From NCBI RefSeq assembly GCF_900094565.1, contig NZ_FMAF01000025.1, positions 1 to 64,000 of the forward strand: a stretch of 64,000 bases of DNA. The letters are read 5' to 3'. The stretch's first letter is position 1, and every line of letters begins with the position of its first letter. Shown in pieces: positions 9,064-17,324 of this stretch. Below the pieces are notes generated by a model, which was given only the letters and a program-made list of their open reading frames with translations, was not told where the DNA came from and made no database searches. Position numbers and translations under genes: made by a program. This DNA is from Martinezella lusitana (GTDB taxonomy: Bacteria; Pseudomonadota; Alphaproteobacteria; Rhizobiales; Rhizobiaceae).

Positions 9064-9120
9064 AGATGTTCCCCTTTTTCTTGCCGCCAGCAGCCTCCCA
9101 GTGGCGTGTCCAAAACGTTA

Positions 9121-9144
9121 GTCGACATTTTTTGGTATGTCGAC
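9121..9144. promoter_or_regulatory. Inverted repeat in the binding-protein promoter region
   Basis: GTCGACA (9121-9127) and TGTCGAC (9138-9144) form a perfect 7-bp inverted repeat around a 10-bp T-rich spacer. It lies between the binding-protein start (9063) and the LacI-type operators. It could be a second regulator site or part of the leftward promoter; nothing in the sequence decides which. Confidence 0.4.
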
Positions 9145-9173
9145 AGTATGTACGCAGCATTTAGAAAGGAATC

Positions 9174-9222
9174 TGATAAAACCTTTTATCATCACGATTA
9201 TTTCTGCTAAAAGGTTTTATCA
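9174..9222. promoter_or_regulatory. Tandem operator pair between importer operon and lacI-type gene
   Basis: TGATAAAACCTTTTATCA (9174-9191) is an 18-bp palindrome apart from its central CC. TGCTAAAAGGTTTTATCA (9205-9222) is the same site in opposite orientation with one mismatch. Their centres are 31 bp apart, close to three helical turns, so two dimers would sit on the same face of the DNA. They lie 23-71 bases from the LacI-type start and 111-159 bases from the binding-protein start, as expected for a repressor controlling itself and the divergent operon. Confidence 0.75.
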
Positions 9223-9244
9223 TATTCGGTAAAGGAACCGGCCT

Positions 9245-10255
9245 TTGGTTGAAAAGGACACACGACGGCGGACGATCCATGACGTGGCCCAGGCAGCCGG
9301 GGTCAGCATTTCGACAGCTTCGAATGCCCTGAACGGAACCGGCCGCACCAATGCCGAAACGCGGGAACGCGTTATACGTGTAGCCAAGGAAATCGGTTTT
9401 CGACCCAATGCGCTCGCCCGCGGGCTTCTGAGCAAGCGCAGTCATGCGATCGGCATGCTCACCAATGATACCTATGGAAGGCTGACGTTGCCCATGGCTG
9501 CCGGTGTGTCGGAAGTGCTCGTCGATCACGGCCTCTCCGTCTTCCTCTGTGCCACCAACAACGACCCGCGCCTCGCACGCCTGCATCTGGAGGCCCTGCT
9601 CGATCGACAGGTGGATGGTATCATCTTCACCGCCACGCGCCTTGATCTCGAGCCGCCGGCTGAACTGGCCAAATTGGCAATTCCTGTCGTCTATGCCTTT
9701 GCCGAAGGACCACCCGAGACCATCAGCTTTTTCCCGGACGATGCTCAGGGCGCCCGCCTGGCCGTTGAGCATCTGAAAGGACTGGGCCGCTCACGGATCC
9801 TGCACATTACCGGGCCGGAAGACTATCTCTCAGTGCGCATCCGCGCGGAAGCCTACTGCGAGAGCTTCGGCAAGGGTGCGGAAGTGCACTATGGGGATTG
9901 GAGTGAGGAATGGGGTCACGAGGCAATCGACGCCGTCTTTTCCCGGCCCGGAGAAAAGCCCGATGCCATTTTCTGCGGCAATGACGAAATCGCCCGCGGG
10001 GTCATCGATGCCCTCCGCGACATCGGCATCACCGTTCCGAAGGACGTTGCCGTCGTCGGCTTCGACAACTGGGAGGTGATCTCCCGGCAGACAAGACCGC
10101 CTCTGACAACGGTGGATATGGAATTGAAAGAGATCGGTCGCCGCGCAGGCCTTGCCATCCTCCGTCTGACACAAGGTGAAGCCGTTCCGACAGGCATCAC
10201 TCGATTGTCATGCCGGCTGGTTGTACGCCAATCTTGCGGCGGCCAGGCCGGCTAA
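9245..10255 (+). CDS. LacI-family transcriptional regulator
   Basis: A 336-residue repressor starting at a TTG (9245); no closer ATG would keep the N-terminal helix-turn-helix. The DNA-binding domain (RRTIHDVAQAAGVSISTASN, residues 8-27) is followed by the hinge helix region (NALARGLLSKRSHAIG). The periplasmic-binding-like effector domain contains DGIIF, DAIFCGNDEIARGVIDALRD and the C-terminal IGRRAGLAILRL helix. It is divergent from the GH127/ABC operon and most likely represses it until an arabinoside or its breakdown product binds. Confidence 0.92.
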   Translation: MVEKDTRRRTIHDVAQAAGVSISTASNALNGTGRTNAETRERVIRVAKEIGFRPNALARGLLSKRSHAIGMLTNDTYGRLTLPMAAGVSEVLVDHGLSVFLCATNNDPRLARLHLEALLDRQVDGIIFTATRLDLEPPAELAKLAIPVVYAFAEGPPETISFFPDDAQGARLAVEHLKGLGRSRILHITGPEDYLSVRIRAEAYCESFGKGAEVHYGDWSEEWGHEAIDAVFSRPGEKPDAIFCGNDEIARGVIDALRDIGITVPKDVAVVGFDNWEVISRQTRPPLTTVDMELKEIGRRAGLAILRLTQGEAVPTGITRLSCRLVVRQSCGGQAG

Positions 10256-10454
10256 GCCTGCCACTGGTCAAACAGTCAACAGCTTGCAGCGACTGGAAAT
10301 CGAATGCTGCACTGAGGGTCTTGTGAGGTTCGCACTGATGGCCACTCTCTTTCCCAACGCGGACTTCGAACCGTGATTCTCACGTTAGGTCCAAGCCCTC
10401 AGATAACATTCGGCACAAAGATGCACACTAAAACGTCCCGTGAACGACCGGCAA

Positions 10455-11846
10455 TCAACTGACGCCGTTGAACACAACCATCTTGTCGTCGGCCATCTCT
10501 TCCATAGTCCAGGGAATTCCCCCGACACCATATCCCGACTGCCTGCGTCCGGCAAAGGGCATCCAGTCGGTTCGGAAAGCGGTGTGATCGTTCACAAGCA
10601 CAGCCGACGCGTCCAGATGCCTTGCGGCCTTGAGCGCAATTGCTATGTCGGAAGAAAAAACACTCGCCTGGAACGCGTATGGCAGCGAGTTCGATATGCG
10701 GATCGCCTCGTCAACGTCGCTATAGTCGTAAACGCAGGTGAGCGGTCCGAAGACTTCAAGTCGCGACACTTTGGCGTCCGCTGGCGGATTAAGCAGGACG
10801 GAAGGCAGAAGCGTGGTCTCGGACAGCCGTCCGCCTCCGAATTGCCTCGCGCCCGCATCGGTCGCTTCCTGGATCCAGTTTGAAACACGCTCGGTCTCGC
10901 GCGGCAGGATCAGCGGCCCGACCTCTGTCTCCTTTAGTGTGGGGTCACCGACACGGAGACTTGCTACCCTGGCGGCCAGTGCATCCGTGAAGGCCGCTAG
11001 GATGTCTTCATGCACGAAGAGGCGTTGCACCGACACGCAGACCTGGCCCGCGTGGTAGTATCCGCCTTTGACGATCGTCCCGACGATTGCGTCAATGCTT
11101 GCGCTGCGGTCGACAATAACCGGAGCCGCTCCGCCATGTTCCAGCGCGCATCGCGTGCCTGGAGGCAGCTTGCTCTTCAGATACCAGCCGACCTTCGCCG
11201 AGCCGATGAAGCTCATGAAGGCGACACGCTGATCCGTGGCAAAGCGCTCGGCAAGCGCATTGTCCTCAGTGATCAACGTTTGGCACCAGCGCTCGTCCAG
11301 TCCCGCTTCCCAGAACAGCTTGACGATCTCGATGCAGGAAATCGGAGTGGTTGCCGCCGGCTTGACGATGACCGGGCAACCCACGGCCACCGCAGGCGCA
11401 ATCTGGTGGATGATGAGATTGAGGGGATGGTTGAACGCCGAGATCGCCGCCACGACACCGATCGGTTCCTTGGTGGTGAAGGCCCATCGGTTCGTGCTGG
11501 CGGCAGTGAGGCCCATCGGGATCTCCCTGCCGCCAAAATTGCGAAGCTCGTCGGCCGCATTGACCAGACCATCGATCCCACGCGTCACCTCGATGATCGC
11601 ATCCGTGAGCGGCTTGCCGCCTTCGCGGGCGATCATGACCGCAAACCGGTCTCGGTTCTCTGAGAGAAGCTCAGACACCCTTCTCAAGATCGCGATCCTG
11701 CGATGTGCCGGTAGCCAGCTGTTGCGATCGGCAAAGGCCCGCGCGGCAACGTCAAGCTTGCGCTCGAGAGCTGCGGCATCGTCCGCCGGAATTTCCGCGA
11801 TCAGCTCCCGGTCGAATGCCTGATAAACTTTCAGCTTAAGCGTCAT
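10455..11846 (-). CDS. NAD(P)-dependent aldehyde dehydrogenase family protein
   Basis: A 463-residue ALDH-superfamily enzyme. The oxyanion Asn (139, SAFNHPLN), the general-base Glu in LEHGGAAPVIV (236) and the catalytic Cys in GQVCVSVQRLFV (270) are all present. The FNHPLNL and HAGQVC variants resemble the phosphonoacetaldehyde, lactaldehyde and sulfoacetaldehyde dehydrogenase branch. The gene begins 2 bases after the stop of the upstream TPP-enzyme gene, so the two products probably act in one pathway, for instance oxidising an aldehyde released by the TPP enzyme. The substrate is unknown. Confidence 0.88.
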   Translation of the reverse strand: MTLKLKVYQAFDRELIAEIPADDAAALERKLDVAARAFADRNSWLPAHRRIAILRRVSELLSENRDRFAVMIAREGGKPLTDAIIEVTRGIDGLVNAADELRNFGGREIPMGLTAASTNRWAFTTKEPIGVVAAISAFNHPLNLIIHQIAPAVAVGCPVIVKPAATTPISCIEIVKLFWEAGLDERWCQTLITEDNALAERFATDQRVAFMSFIGSAKVGWYLKSKLPPGTRCALEHGGAAPVIVDRSASIDAIVGTIVKGGYYHAGQVCVSVQRLFVHEDILAAFTDALAARVASLRVGDPTLKETEVGPLILPRETERVSNWIQEATDAGARQFGGGRLSETTLLPSVLLNPPADAKVSRLEVFGPLTCVYDYSDVDEAIRISNSLPYAFQASVFSSDIAIALKAARHLDASAVLVNDHTAFRTDWMPFAGRRQSGYGVGGIPWTMEEMADDKMVVFNGVS

Positions 11847-11847
11847 G

Positions 11848-13494
11848 TCAGTTCTCCAGAATGGCAGGAAGCCGTTCGCGCAGCTCCTTGACCAACACGC
11901 GCTCGTTTTCCGAGTAGTCGACAGGGATATTTACGAGGTGAACGCCACCGCCGGAAAAGGCATTTTCGAGAGTTTGCTTGAACTGGCTGATGTCGCTGAC
12001 CCTTGTTCCCTTGGCACCATAGGACTCTGCGTATTTGACGAAATCCGGATTGCCGAACGTCATCCCGAAATCCGGGAATTCGTCCACCGCCTGTTTCCAT
12101 CGGATCATGCCGTAGGCATTGTCCTCGATGACGAGAATGACGAGGTTCAGTTTCAGCCGCACGGCCGTTTCGATCTCCTGCGAGTTCATCATGAAGCCTC
12201 CGTCCCCGCAGACTGCCATGACACGCCGTTCGGGATAAAGCATCGAGGCGACCATGGCCGATGGCAGCCCTGCACCCATTGTTGCAAGAGCATTGTCGAG
12301 CAGCAGCGTGTTCGCCATGCGCGTCCGATAGTTCCGTGCAAACCAGATTTTGTACATCCCGTTGTCGAGTGCGAGGATGCCGTCATGCGGCATGACCTCC
12401 CGGATGTCGTGGACCAGCCGCTGCGGCGTAAAGCGATCCTCCGTCGCCCGGACCGCGATGCGCTCGAGGATGCGCTCCCGCAGATGAAGAAGGGCCTGAG
12501 CGTTCGGCAACTTGCCGTCGAGGCGGTCCGCCAGCGCCTTCAGCGATGGGCCGATGTCGCCGATGACCTCCGATTGCGGGAAGTAGACCTGCTCGACGGT
12601 CGCGGGCTGATAGCCAACGTGGACGACGCTCGGACCGCCCCTGCCCATGATGAAGGGTGGCTTCTCGATCGTATCATGGCCGATAGTGATGATGAGATCA
12701 GCCTGTTCGATCGCCTCGTGGACATAATCCCGTTCCGACAATGCGGCAGTGCCCATGTAGAGCTCGGTTCCGCCCGGAACCGTTCCCTTCCCCATCTGGG
12801 TCGTGAAGAACGGGATGCCGGTGCGAATGACGAACTGCGCGATGTCCGACGTCGAGCGAGGGCGCGAGGCTGCGGCCCCAAGCATGAGCAGCGGGCGTTT
12901 CGCCGCCGTGATGAGCGCTGCGGCGCGATCGAGGGCCGCATCACTTGCGATCGGAAGTTCCAGCTGATGCGGAGCGACCAGAGCGACCGGCTCGCATTCC
13001 TCTGCAGCGATGTCTTCCGGAAGCTCCAGATGAACCGGCCCCGGCCGTTCCTCCTGTGCGATCCGGAACGCTTCCCTGACCATTGTCGGGATCGTCTGCG
13101 GCGAGACGATCTGCCTAGTAAGCTTGGTGAGCGGCTTCATAGATGCCACGACGTCGACCACCTGGAACCGGGCCTGCCGGGACGAAAGTATCCCCTTCTG
13201 TCCGGTGATCATCACCATCGGCATGGCTCCGAGAAGCGCGTATGCCGCACCCGTTGAAAGGTTCAAGGCGCCCGGCCCGAGCGTCGTCAGGCAGACCCCC
13301 GGCTTGCCGGTCAACCGGCCATAGGTCGCGGCCATGAACGCGGCCGCCTGCTCGTGCCGAGTCAACACAAGCTGGATCGAGGATTTGCGGATTGACTCGA
13401 CGACGTCGAGGTTCTCTTCGCCGGGTATACCGAAGATGCGGTCCACGCCCTCGTTTTCGAGGGCGGCGACGAGGAGATCAGAGCCTTTGGTCAT
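11848..13494 (-). CDS. Acetolactate-synthase-like ThDP-dependent enzyme
   Basis: A 548-residue ThDP enzyme with the three domains of the acetohydroxyacid synthase large-subunit family. The N-terminal PYR domain carries the catalytic Glu 48 (TRHEQAAAFMA). A central FAD/ADP-like domain follows, and the C-terminal PP domain has the ThDP motif beginning GDGGFMMN (430) and ending at Asn 459. There is no neighbouring small subunit (ilvN), and it is paired with an aldehyde dehydrogenase. This suggests a catabolic role (AlsS, Xsc, oxalyl-CoA decarboxylase or glyoxylate carboligase relatives) rather than branched-chain amino acid synthesis. Confidence 0.85.
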   Translation of the reverse strand: MTKGSDLLVAALENEGVDRIFGIPGEENLDVVESIRKSSIQLVLTRHEQAAAFMAATYGRLTGKPGVCLTTLGPGALNLSTGAAYALLGAMPMVMITGQKGILSSRQARFQVVDVVASMKPLTKLTRQIVSPQTIPTMVREAFRIAQEERPGPVHLELPEDIAAEECEPVALVAPHQLELPIASDAALDRAAALITAAKRPLLMLGAAASRPRSTSDIAQFVIRTGIPFFTTQMGKGTVPGGTELYMGTAALSERDYVHEAIEQADLIITIGHDTIEKPPFIMGRGGPSVVHVGYQPATVEQVYFPQSEVIGDIGPSLKALADRLDGKLPNAQALLHLRERILERIAVRATEDRFTPQRLVHDIREVMPHDGILALDNGMYKIWFARNYRTRMANTLLLDNALATMGAGLPSAMVASMLYPERRVMAVCGDGGFMMNSQEIETAVRLKLNLVILVIEDNAYGMIRWKQAVDEFPDFGMTFGNPDFVKYAESYGAKGTRVSDISQFKQTLENAFSGGGVHLVNIPVDYSENERVLVKELRERLPAILEN

Positions 13495-13559
13495 GACGGA
13501 TGCCTCTGTTGATTGCCGGGTCGATCAATGGGAACGATCGAGATCGAACTGCTCCATAG

Positions 13560-13882
13560 TCAAACATAGGCGTCTTCCCGATCCGATCCAACCGCACGTT
13601 GGTGCATATATTGCAGATGAGGTATGTTTGATTGACGGTAGCTTTCCATGCGGAGGATGGATTCGACCCGTCGAAGGTCTTCAGGATTGCCGAGATCCGC
13701 GCGGACCGGGGTTGTGGCCCGACCCGTCGCGGCGGCGATAGCATCCGCGACGCTCTTCAAGGATTCCCGGCCACGCGCGACGCGGATGAGGTCATATCCT
13801 CGTCGCGCAAGCCTGTCGGCGTAGATTGCGCCCATGCCGGAAGATGGCCAGTTATGAGCGCCGTGCCCATTGCGGATGTCAT
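13560..13882 (-). pseudogene. Short-chain dehydrogenase, frameshifted and 3'-truncated
   Basis: An ATG at 13882 behind a good GGAG site begins MTSAMGTALITG, the start of an SDR Rossmann motif. The next bases continue the motif only in another frame: SSGMGAIYADRLARRGYDLI, then RADLGNPEDLRRVESILR. One missing base at about 13847 explains the break (GGC-CA instead of GGC-GCA). After about 75 residues the similarity ends and unrelated residues run to a stop near 13560. The NNAG and YxxxK catalytic parts are absent. The gene is the last, dead member of the leftward detoxification operon. Confidence 0.75.
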
Positions 13883-13938
13883 CGCAGTTGCTCCTTTCGA
13901 CAGAACATTTCCGAAGGGCCCAAGACATCGGTCAGTGC

Positions 13939-14286
13939 CTAATGATTGCCCATGGGCGCGTGCTTGCAGATGAAGAAGGCGCACATCGACACGTCGACGG
14001 TCTTGATTTCTTGCAGGACAGCAATCTCGTCCGCATTGCAGGAGGCCGTGCCACCGACATAGCGGTCATAGACGGTGAGGCCGCTCACTCTGTCCGCTGG
14101 GCGACTGACGATGATCGCGCCGTCACGGCGGATGGCTTCCATCGCACCGTTGCAACGAAGCGAGTTGGCGGAGGTTCTCTCAAGCGCGAAGGCGCAGTCT
14201 GAAAACGCCGCGAGGGTTGTGAAGGCGATGACGGCAGCCGCAGCCCGGCGAGCACGAAGTTGGTCTGGACTGGCAATCGTAAACAT
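13939..14286 (-). CDS. Small secreted protein of unknown function
   Basis: 115 residues from an ATG at 14286 with a GGAG site 7 bases upstream. A Sec-type signal peptide covers about residues 12-35 (AAAAVIAFTTLAAFSDCAFA). The mature part is short and Cys-containing, with RCNGAMEAIRRDGAIIV and a C-terminal Cys-rich tail (CAFFICKHAP). I do not recognise a family. It follows the ohr gene after 68 bases on the same strand and is probably co-transcribed. Confidence 0.6.
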   Translation of the reverse strand: MFTIASPDQLRARRAAAAVIAFTTLAAFSDCAFALERTSANSLRCNGAMEAIRRDGAIIVSRPADRVSGLTVYDRYVGGTASCNADEIAVLQEIKTVDVSMCAFFICKHAPMGNH

Positions 14287-14354
14287 CGAAATTCTCCATG
14301 TTAAGATCCAAGGGAGGGTGTCCCTGATTAAGGTTGAGTGACAACTACGGCGGT

Positions 14355-14777
14355 TCACACCAGCCGGATCGAAACGTCGATATTGCCGCGCGTCGCCTTC
14401 GAGTAAGGGCAGATCTGATGCGCTTCTTCGATCAGGGCCTGTGCGACATCGTGCTCCACGCCTGGTATGCTGACGTTGAGACGGGCTGTCAGCGAATAGC
14501 CGTCGGCGTCGGAGAGGTTGAGGTCGACTTCGGCGTCGATCGCAACATCGCCGTCGAGCTTGATGCGTTTCTTCTGGACGATCAATCCGATGGCGCTTTC
14601 GAAGCAGGCCGACCAGCCGGCGGCGAACAACTGCTCTGGGTTCGTGCCGATGCGCGCCGTGCCAGGCACTCCCAGCCTGACGTCGAGGCGGCCGTCGGAA
14701 CTGCGCGCGACGCCATTCTCGCGGCCGCCGCTGACATGCGTCTTTGCTGTGTACAGGACTTTTGAACCTTCGCTCAT
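14355..14777 (-). CDS. ohr: Organic hydroperoxide resistance protein (Ohr/OsmC)
   Basis: A 140-residue Ohr-subfamily protein. The reactive Cys 58 (AAGWSACFESAI) and the resolving Cys 123 (HQICPYSKATRGN) are both in family positions, with the tripartite Ohr architecture of normal length. Ohr reduces fatty-acid and other organic hydroperoxides using dihydrolipoamide. No OhrR-type MarR regulator is next to it. It lies instead inside a leftward operon of epoxide and alpha/beta hydrolases, which suggests lipid-peroxide or xenobiotic detoxification as the common theme. Confidence 0.92.
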   Translation of the reverse strand: MSEGSKVLYTAKTHVSGGRENGVARSSDGRLDVRLGVPGTARIGTNPEQLFAAGWSACFESAIGLIVQKKRIKLDGDVAIDAEVDLNLSDADGYSLTARLNVSIPGVEHDVAQALIEEAHQICPYSKATRGNIDVSIRLV

Positions 14778-14852
14778 GACATGCTCCTTGATCTTGTGTG
14801 TTGGACGATGACTGCTTCACTCCGGCCCCTACGGGCAGGTTCTTTTGTCTCT

Positions 14853-15911
14853 TCAGGTCTGGATGACATCGAGGACCGCCTGGGCAAATTCCTTCGGGGC
14901 TTCCTGCGGCAGGTTGTGTCCTACGCCGCCCCTGATGAGCCGATGCGAGTATTTCCCGGTGAACTTGTTTCGGTAGGACGGGGGTTCGGGATGGGGCGCT
15001 CCGTTTGCATCGCCTTCCATGGTGATGGTCGGAACCGTGACCACTGGAAACGCGGCGAGCTGCCTTTCGAACTCAGCGTATTGAGACTCGCCGTCCGCGA
15101 TCCCGAGCCGCCACCGATAATTATGGATGACGACGGCAACATGGTCCGGATTGTCGAAGGAGGCAGCGCTGCGAGAAAACGTCGCGTCCTCGAACTTCCA
15201 TTGCGGCGAGGCTAGCTGCCAGATCAGCTTGGCGAATTCCTTCCGGTACTTGTCGTATCCGAGCCGTCCGCGTTCCGTGGCGAAGTAGAATTGATACCAC
15301 CAGGCGAGCTCGGTCTTCGGCGGCAGCGGCGTCTTGCCCGCCTCCTGGCTTCCGATCAGGTAGCCGCTGACGGAGACCATTGCCTGGACGCGTTGCGGCC
15401 ACAGAACAGATATGATGTTGGCGGTTCTTGCGCCCCAATCGAAGCCCGCGAGGACTGCTTTTTCTATTTTCAGGGCGTCCATGAGGTCGATGACATCGAG
15501 GGCGAGCGCCGAAGGCTGGCCGTTACGCACCACTTCATCCGATACGAACCGCGTTCCACCGTATCCCCGGAGACTCGGGATAATCACCCGGTAGCCCTTG
15601 GAGGCGAGAAGCGGCGCGACTTCTTCGAAGGAATGGATATCGTAGGGCCAGCCGTGCAAAAGCAGGATCGGCAGACCGTCGGAAGGACCGGTTTCGATAT
15701 AGGAAATATCCAGCAACCCGGCGCGGATCTGTTTCGGGTTCACGAATGACGGCTCCGATTGCGGTTTGCTTGTTGAGGTCACCGCATTCGATGCCTGGAC
15801 CTTGGAAGCCAACAGAGCCGCAAGCGGTAAGGTGGCCGTCGCCATCGCGGCGGTACCGATGAGGCGACGGCGGAGAAGGTCGACGCTGCGGGTGCTAAAA
15901 GACATGTCCAT
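14853..15911 (-). CDS. Exported alpha/beta hydrolase, epoxide-hydrolase/dehalogenase type
   Basis: 352 residues. The N-terminus has an arginine-rich patch (LLRRRLIGTAA) before a hydrophobic stretch, as in a Tat or Sec signal. The core shows the oxyanion HGWP (86-89), the nucleophile elbow GFDWGART with Asp 158, and the catalytic His in GVGHNLPQEAP. An Asp nucleophile, rather than Ser, points to epoxide hydrolases, haloalkane or fluoroacetate dehalogenases. The start at 15911 has a GGAG ribosome site. It belongs to the leftward operon between the cysteine hydrolase and ohr. Confidence 0.85.
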   Translation of the reverse strand: MDMSFSTRSVDLLRRRLIGTAAMATATLPLAALLASKVQASNAVTSTSKPQSEPSFVNPKQIRAGLLDISYIETGPSDGLPILLLHGWPYDIHSFEEVAPLLASKGYRVIIPSLRGYGGTRFVSDEVVRNGQPSALALDVIDLMDALKIEKAVLAGFDWGARTANIISVLWPQRVQAMVSVSGYLIGSQEAGKTPLPPKTELAWWYQFYFATERGRLGYDKYRKEFAKLIWQLASPQWKFEDATFSRSAASFDNPDHVAVVIHNYRWRLGIADGESQYAEFERQLAAFPVVTVPTITMEGDANGAPHPEPPSYRNKFTGKYSHRLIRGGVGHNLPQEAPKEFAQAVLDVIQT

Positions 15912-16035
15912 GGCTGAGCTCCTTGCTACAGGGTTGCCGCGGCGGCAAAGACGCGCCGGCGGCGGATGCCGAGGGCGGCAGGCGTTTTGGGGAGGAAAGA
16001 AACGCCCGCTGCCCTTGATCTGTCGTTGGTACCGT

Positions 16036-16686
16036 CTACTGCGCGGCGGACGCAGCGCTTCGGACGGACGACAGCGCCACGAGGATCTCCTCGGTGCTCA
16101 CGATCGCGCTGGCGTAGTTCGGCATGTTGATTTCGAGCGCGGCATGCATCATCTCGTCCGAGTAGTCGGCGACGGCATCCTTGACGACGGTTACGTCGTA
16201 GCCGAGTTCGGCCGCGAAGCGGACCGTCGCCTCGATGCATGTATGAGCAATGAGGCCGATCACGATGAGCCTGTGAATACCTTGCCTCTTGAGCTGATTG
16301 TCGAGATCCGTGTTGGCGAAGCCGCTGGAGCACCAGTGTTCCGAGGCGACAGTCTCACCCGGCGCGGGAACGAACTCGGCCCTATACTCGCCGCCCCATG
16401 TTCCGAATTCGAAGGTCCGGCGGTTCCACGCCAGTTTCTGGATGGGAGCGATGTATTTCCAGGTCTCGTAGTCACCCTCGCGGTAGCGGTGATGCATAGC
16501 GAAAAAGACGCGAAGTTTGTTTTCCCGTGCCGCCTCAAGAATCTGCTTCATGTGCGGAACGCAATTGTTTGCCTCGGCCACATCCTTGATGCGCGGCCAG
16601 ATCTTGCCTCCCTCGGAAATGAAGTCGTTGTACGGATCGACGACCAGGAGGGCGGTAACGTCAGGATCGTAAGACAGTTGGGCCAT
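16036..16686 (-). CDS. Isochorismatase-like cysteine hydrolase
   Basis: 216 residues of the isochorismatase/nicotinamidase fold. The N-terminal catalytic Asp 17 (LLVVDPYNDF) and the nucleophile Cys 150 (GLIAHTCIEATVR, with the cis-peptide Ile-Ala before it) are present. The usual catalytic Lys position is occupied by Glu 116 in SEHWCSSGFANTDLD, a variant found in a subfamily of uncharacterised cysteine hydrolases, so the substrate is open. It is flanked by the SRPBCC gene and the exported hydrolase gene on the same strand. Confidence 0.85.
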   Translation of the reverse strand: MAQLSYDPDVTALLVVDPYNDFISEGGKIWPRIKDVAEANNCVPHMKQILEAARENKLRVFFAMHHRYREGDYETWKYIAPIQKLAWNRRTFEFGTWGGEYRAEFVPAPGETVASEHWCSSGFANTDLDNQLKRQGIHRLIVIGLIAHTCIEATVRFAAELGYDVTVVKDAVADYSDEMMHAALEINMPNYASAIVSTEEILVALSSVRSAASAAQ

Positions 16687-16725
16687 TGAACTCTCCGTTG
16701 CGGCGTGGGGATCGCTGTCGATGAA

Positions 16726-17253
16726 TCAGTTGCTCCTGAGCGCGGCACGCTCGATGCTGGCGGCAAACAGGGGCGTTTCACCCTTGTTGTGCGCGATCGA
16801 CATCGGTTGACGCTGCGTACGAAAGATTTCGAAAGGAATTCCCTGTCGGTCGAGGGATGCAAGCATCTCCTTGGTGGCGAACGACTGCACCCGATTGGTG
16901 AATTCGCATCTCCCCTTCTCGATCTCCCTGACGCTCAGTTCCCAGGTCACGTGGATGGTGACGCGGCCCGTAGGCGTGAACACGTCGGAGTCGGAATCGA
17001 GGATCAGATGATCTTTCTCGCCGAGTGTTTCGACATAGTGCTGGACCATCAGGCTACCGCCGATCGTCTCGACATTGATCGACATGCGCTTGCCGTCGGG
17101 TGCGGTCGTGAAGCCGGCGGCGATATGGGCGGGCGAGCAGCCCTGATATTCCTTCTCGGGAAGAGAAAAGCACCACTTCGGAATGTCGATCTTCTCGATC
17201 GGTGCGTTGATGATGGCGCTGAAGCTTGAATCGACGATCTGGTTCTCGCTCAT
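16726..17253 (-). CDS. SRPBCC (START-like) domain protein
   Basis: 175 residues from an ATG at 17253 preceded by AGGAG. A longer open frame upstream lacks a ribosome site and is rejected. The sequence has the helix-grip features of the SRPBCC superfamily: SFSAIINAPIEKIDI at the N-terminus, then alternating strands (GRVTIHVTWELSVREIEKGRCEF split over residues 97-119). Such proteins bind hydrophobic ligands or act as cyclases. It is the second gene of the leftward operon, 72 bases after the epoxide hydrolase. Confidence 0.65.
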   Translation of the reverse strand: MSENQIVDSSFSAIINAPIEKIDIPKWCFSLPEKEYQGCSPAHIAAGFTTAPDGKRMSINVETIGGSLMVQHYVETLGEKDHLILDSDSDVFTPTGRVTIHVTWELSVREIEKGRCEFTNRVQSFATKEMLASLDRQGIPFEIFRTQRQPMSIAHNKGETPLFAASIERAALRSN

Positions 17254-17324
17254 GTCCGTTTCTCCTTGATGGAATGGGGTAATACGGGGGGACGATGGCG
17301 CGGGGCGCCGCGCCATTGAATTCG

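Noticed and set aside
11845..13257. 470-residue plus frame
   Set aside because: It is antisense to the ThDP enzyme gene with its intact GDG...N motif.
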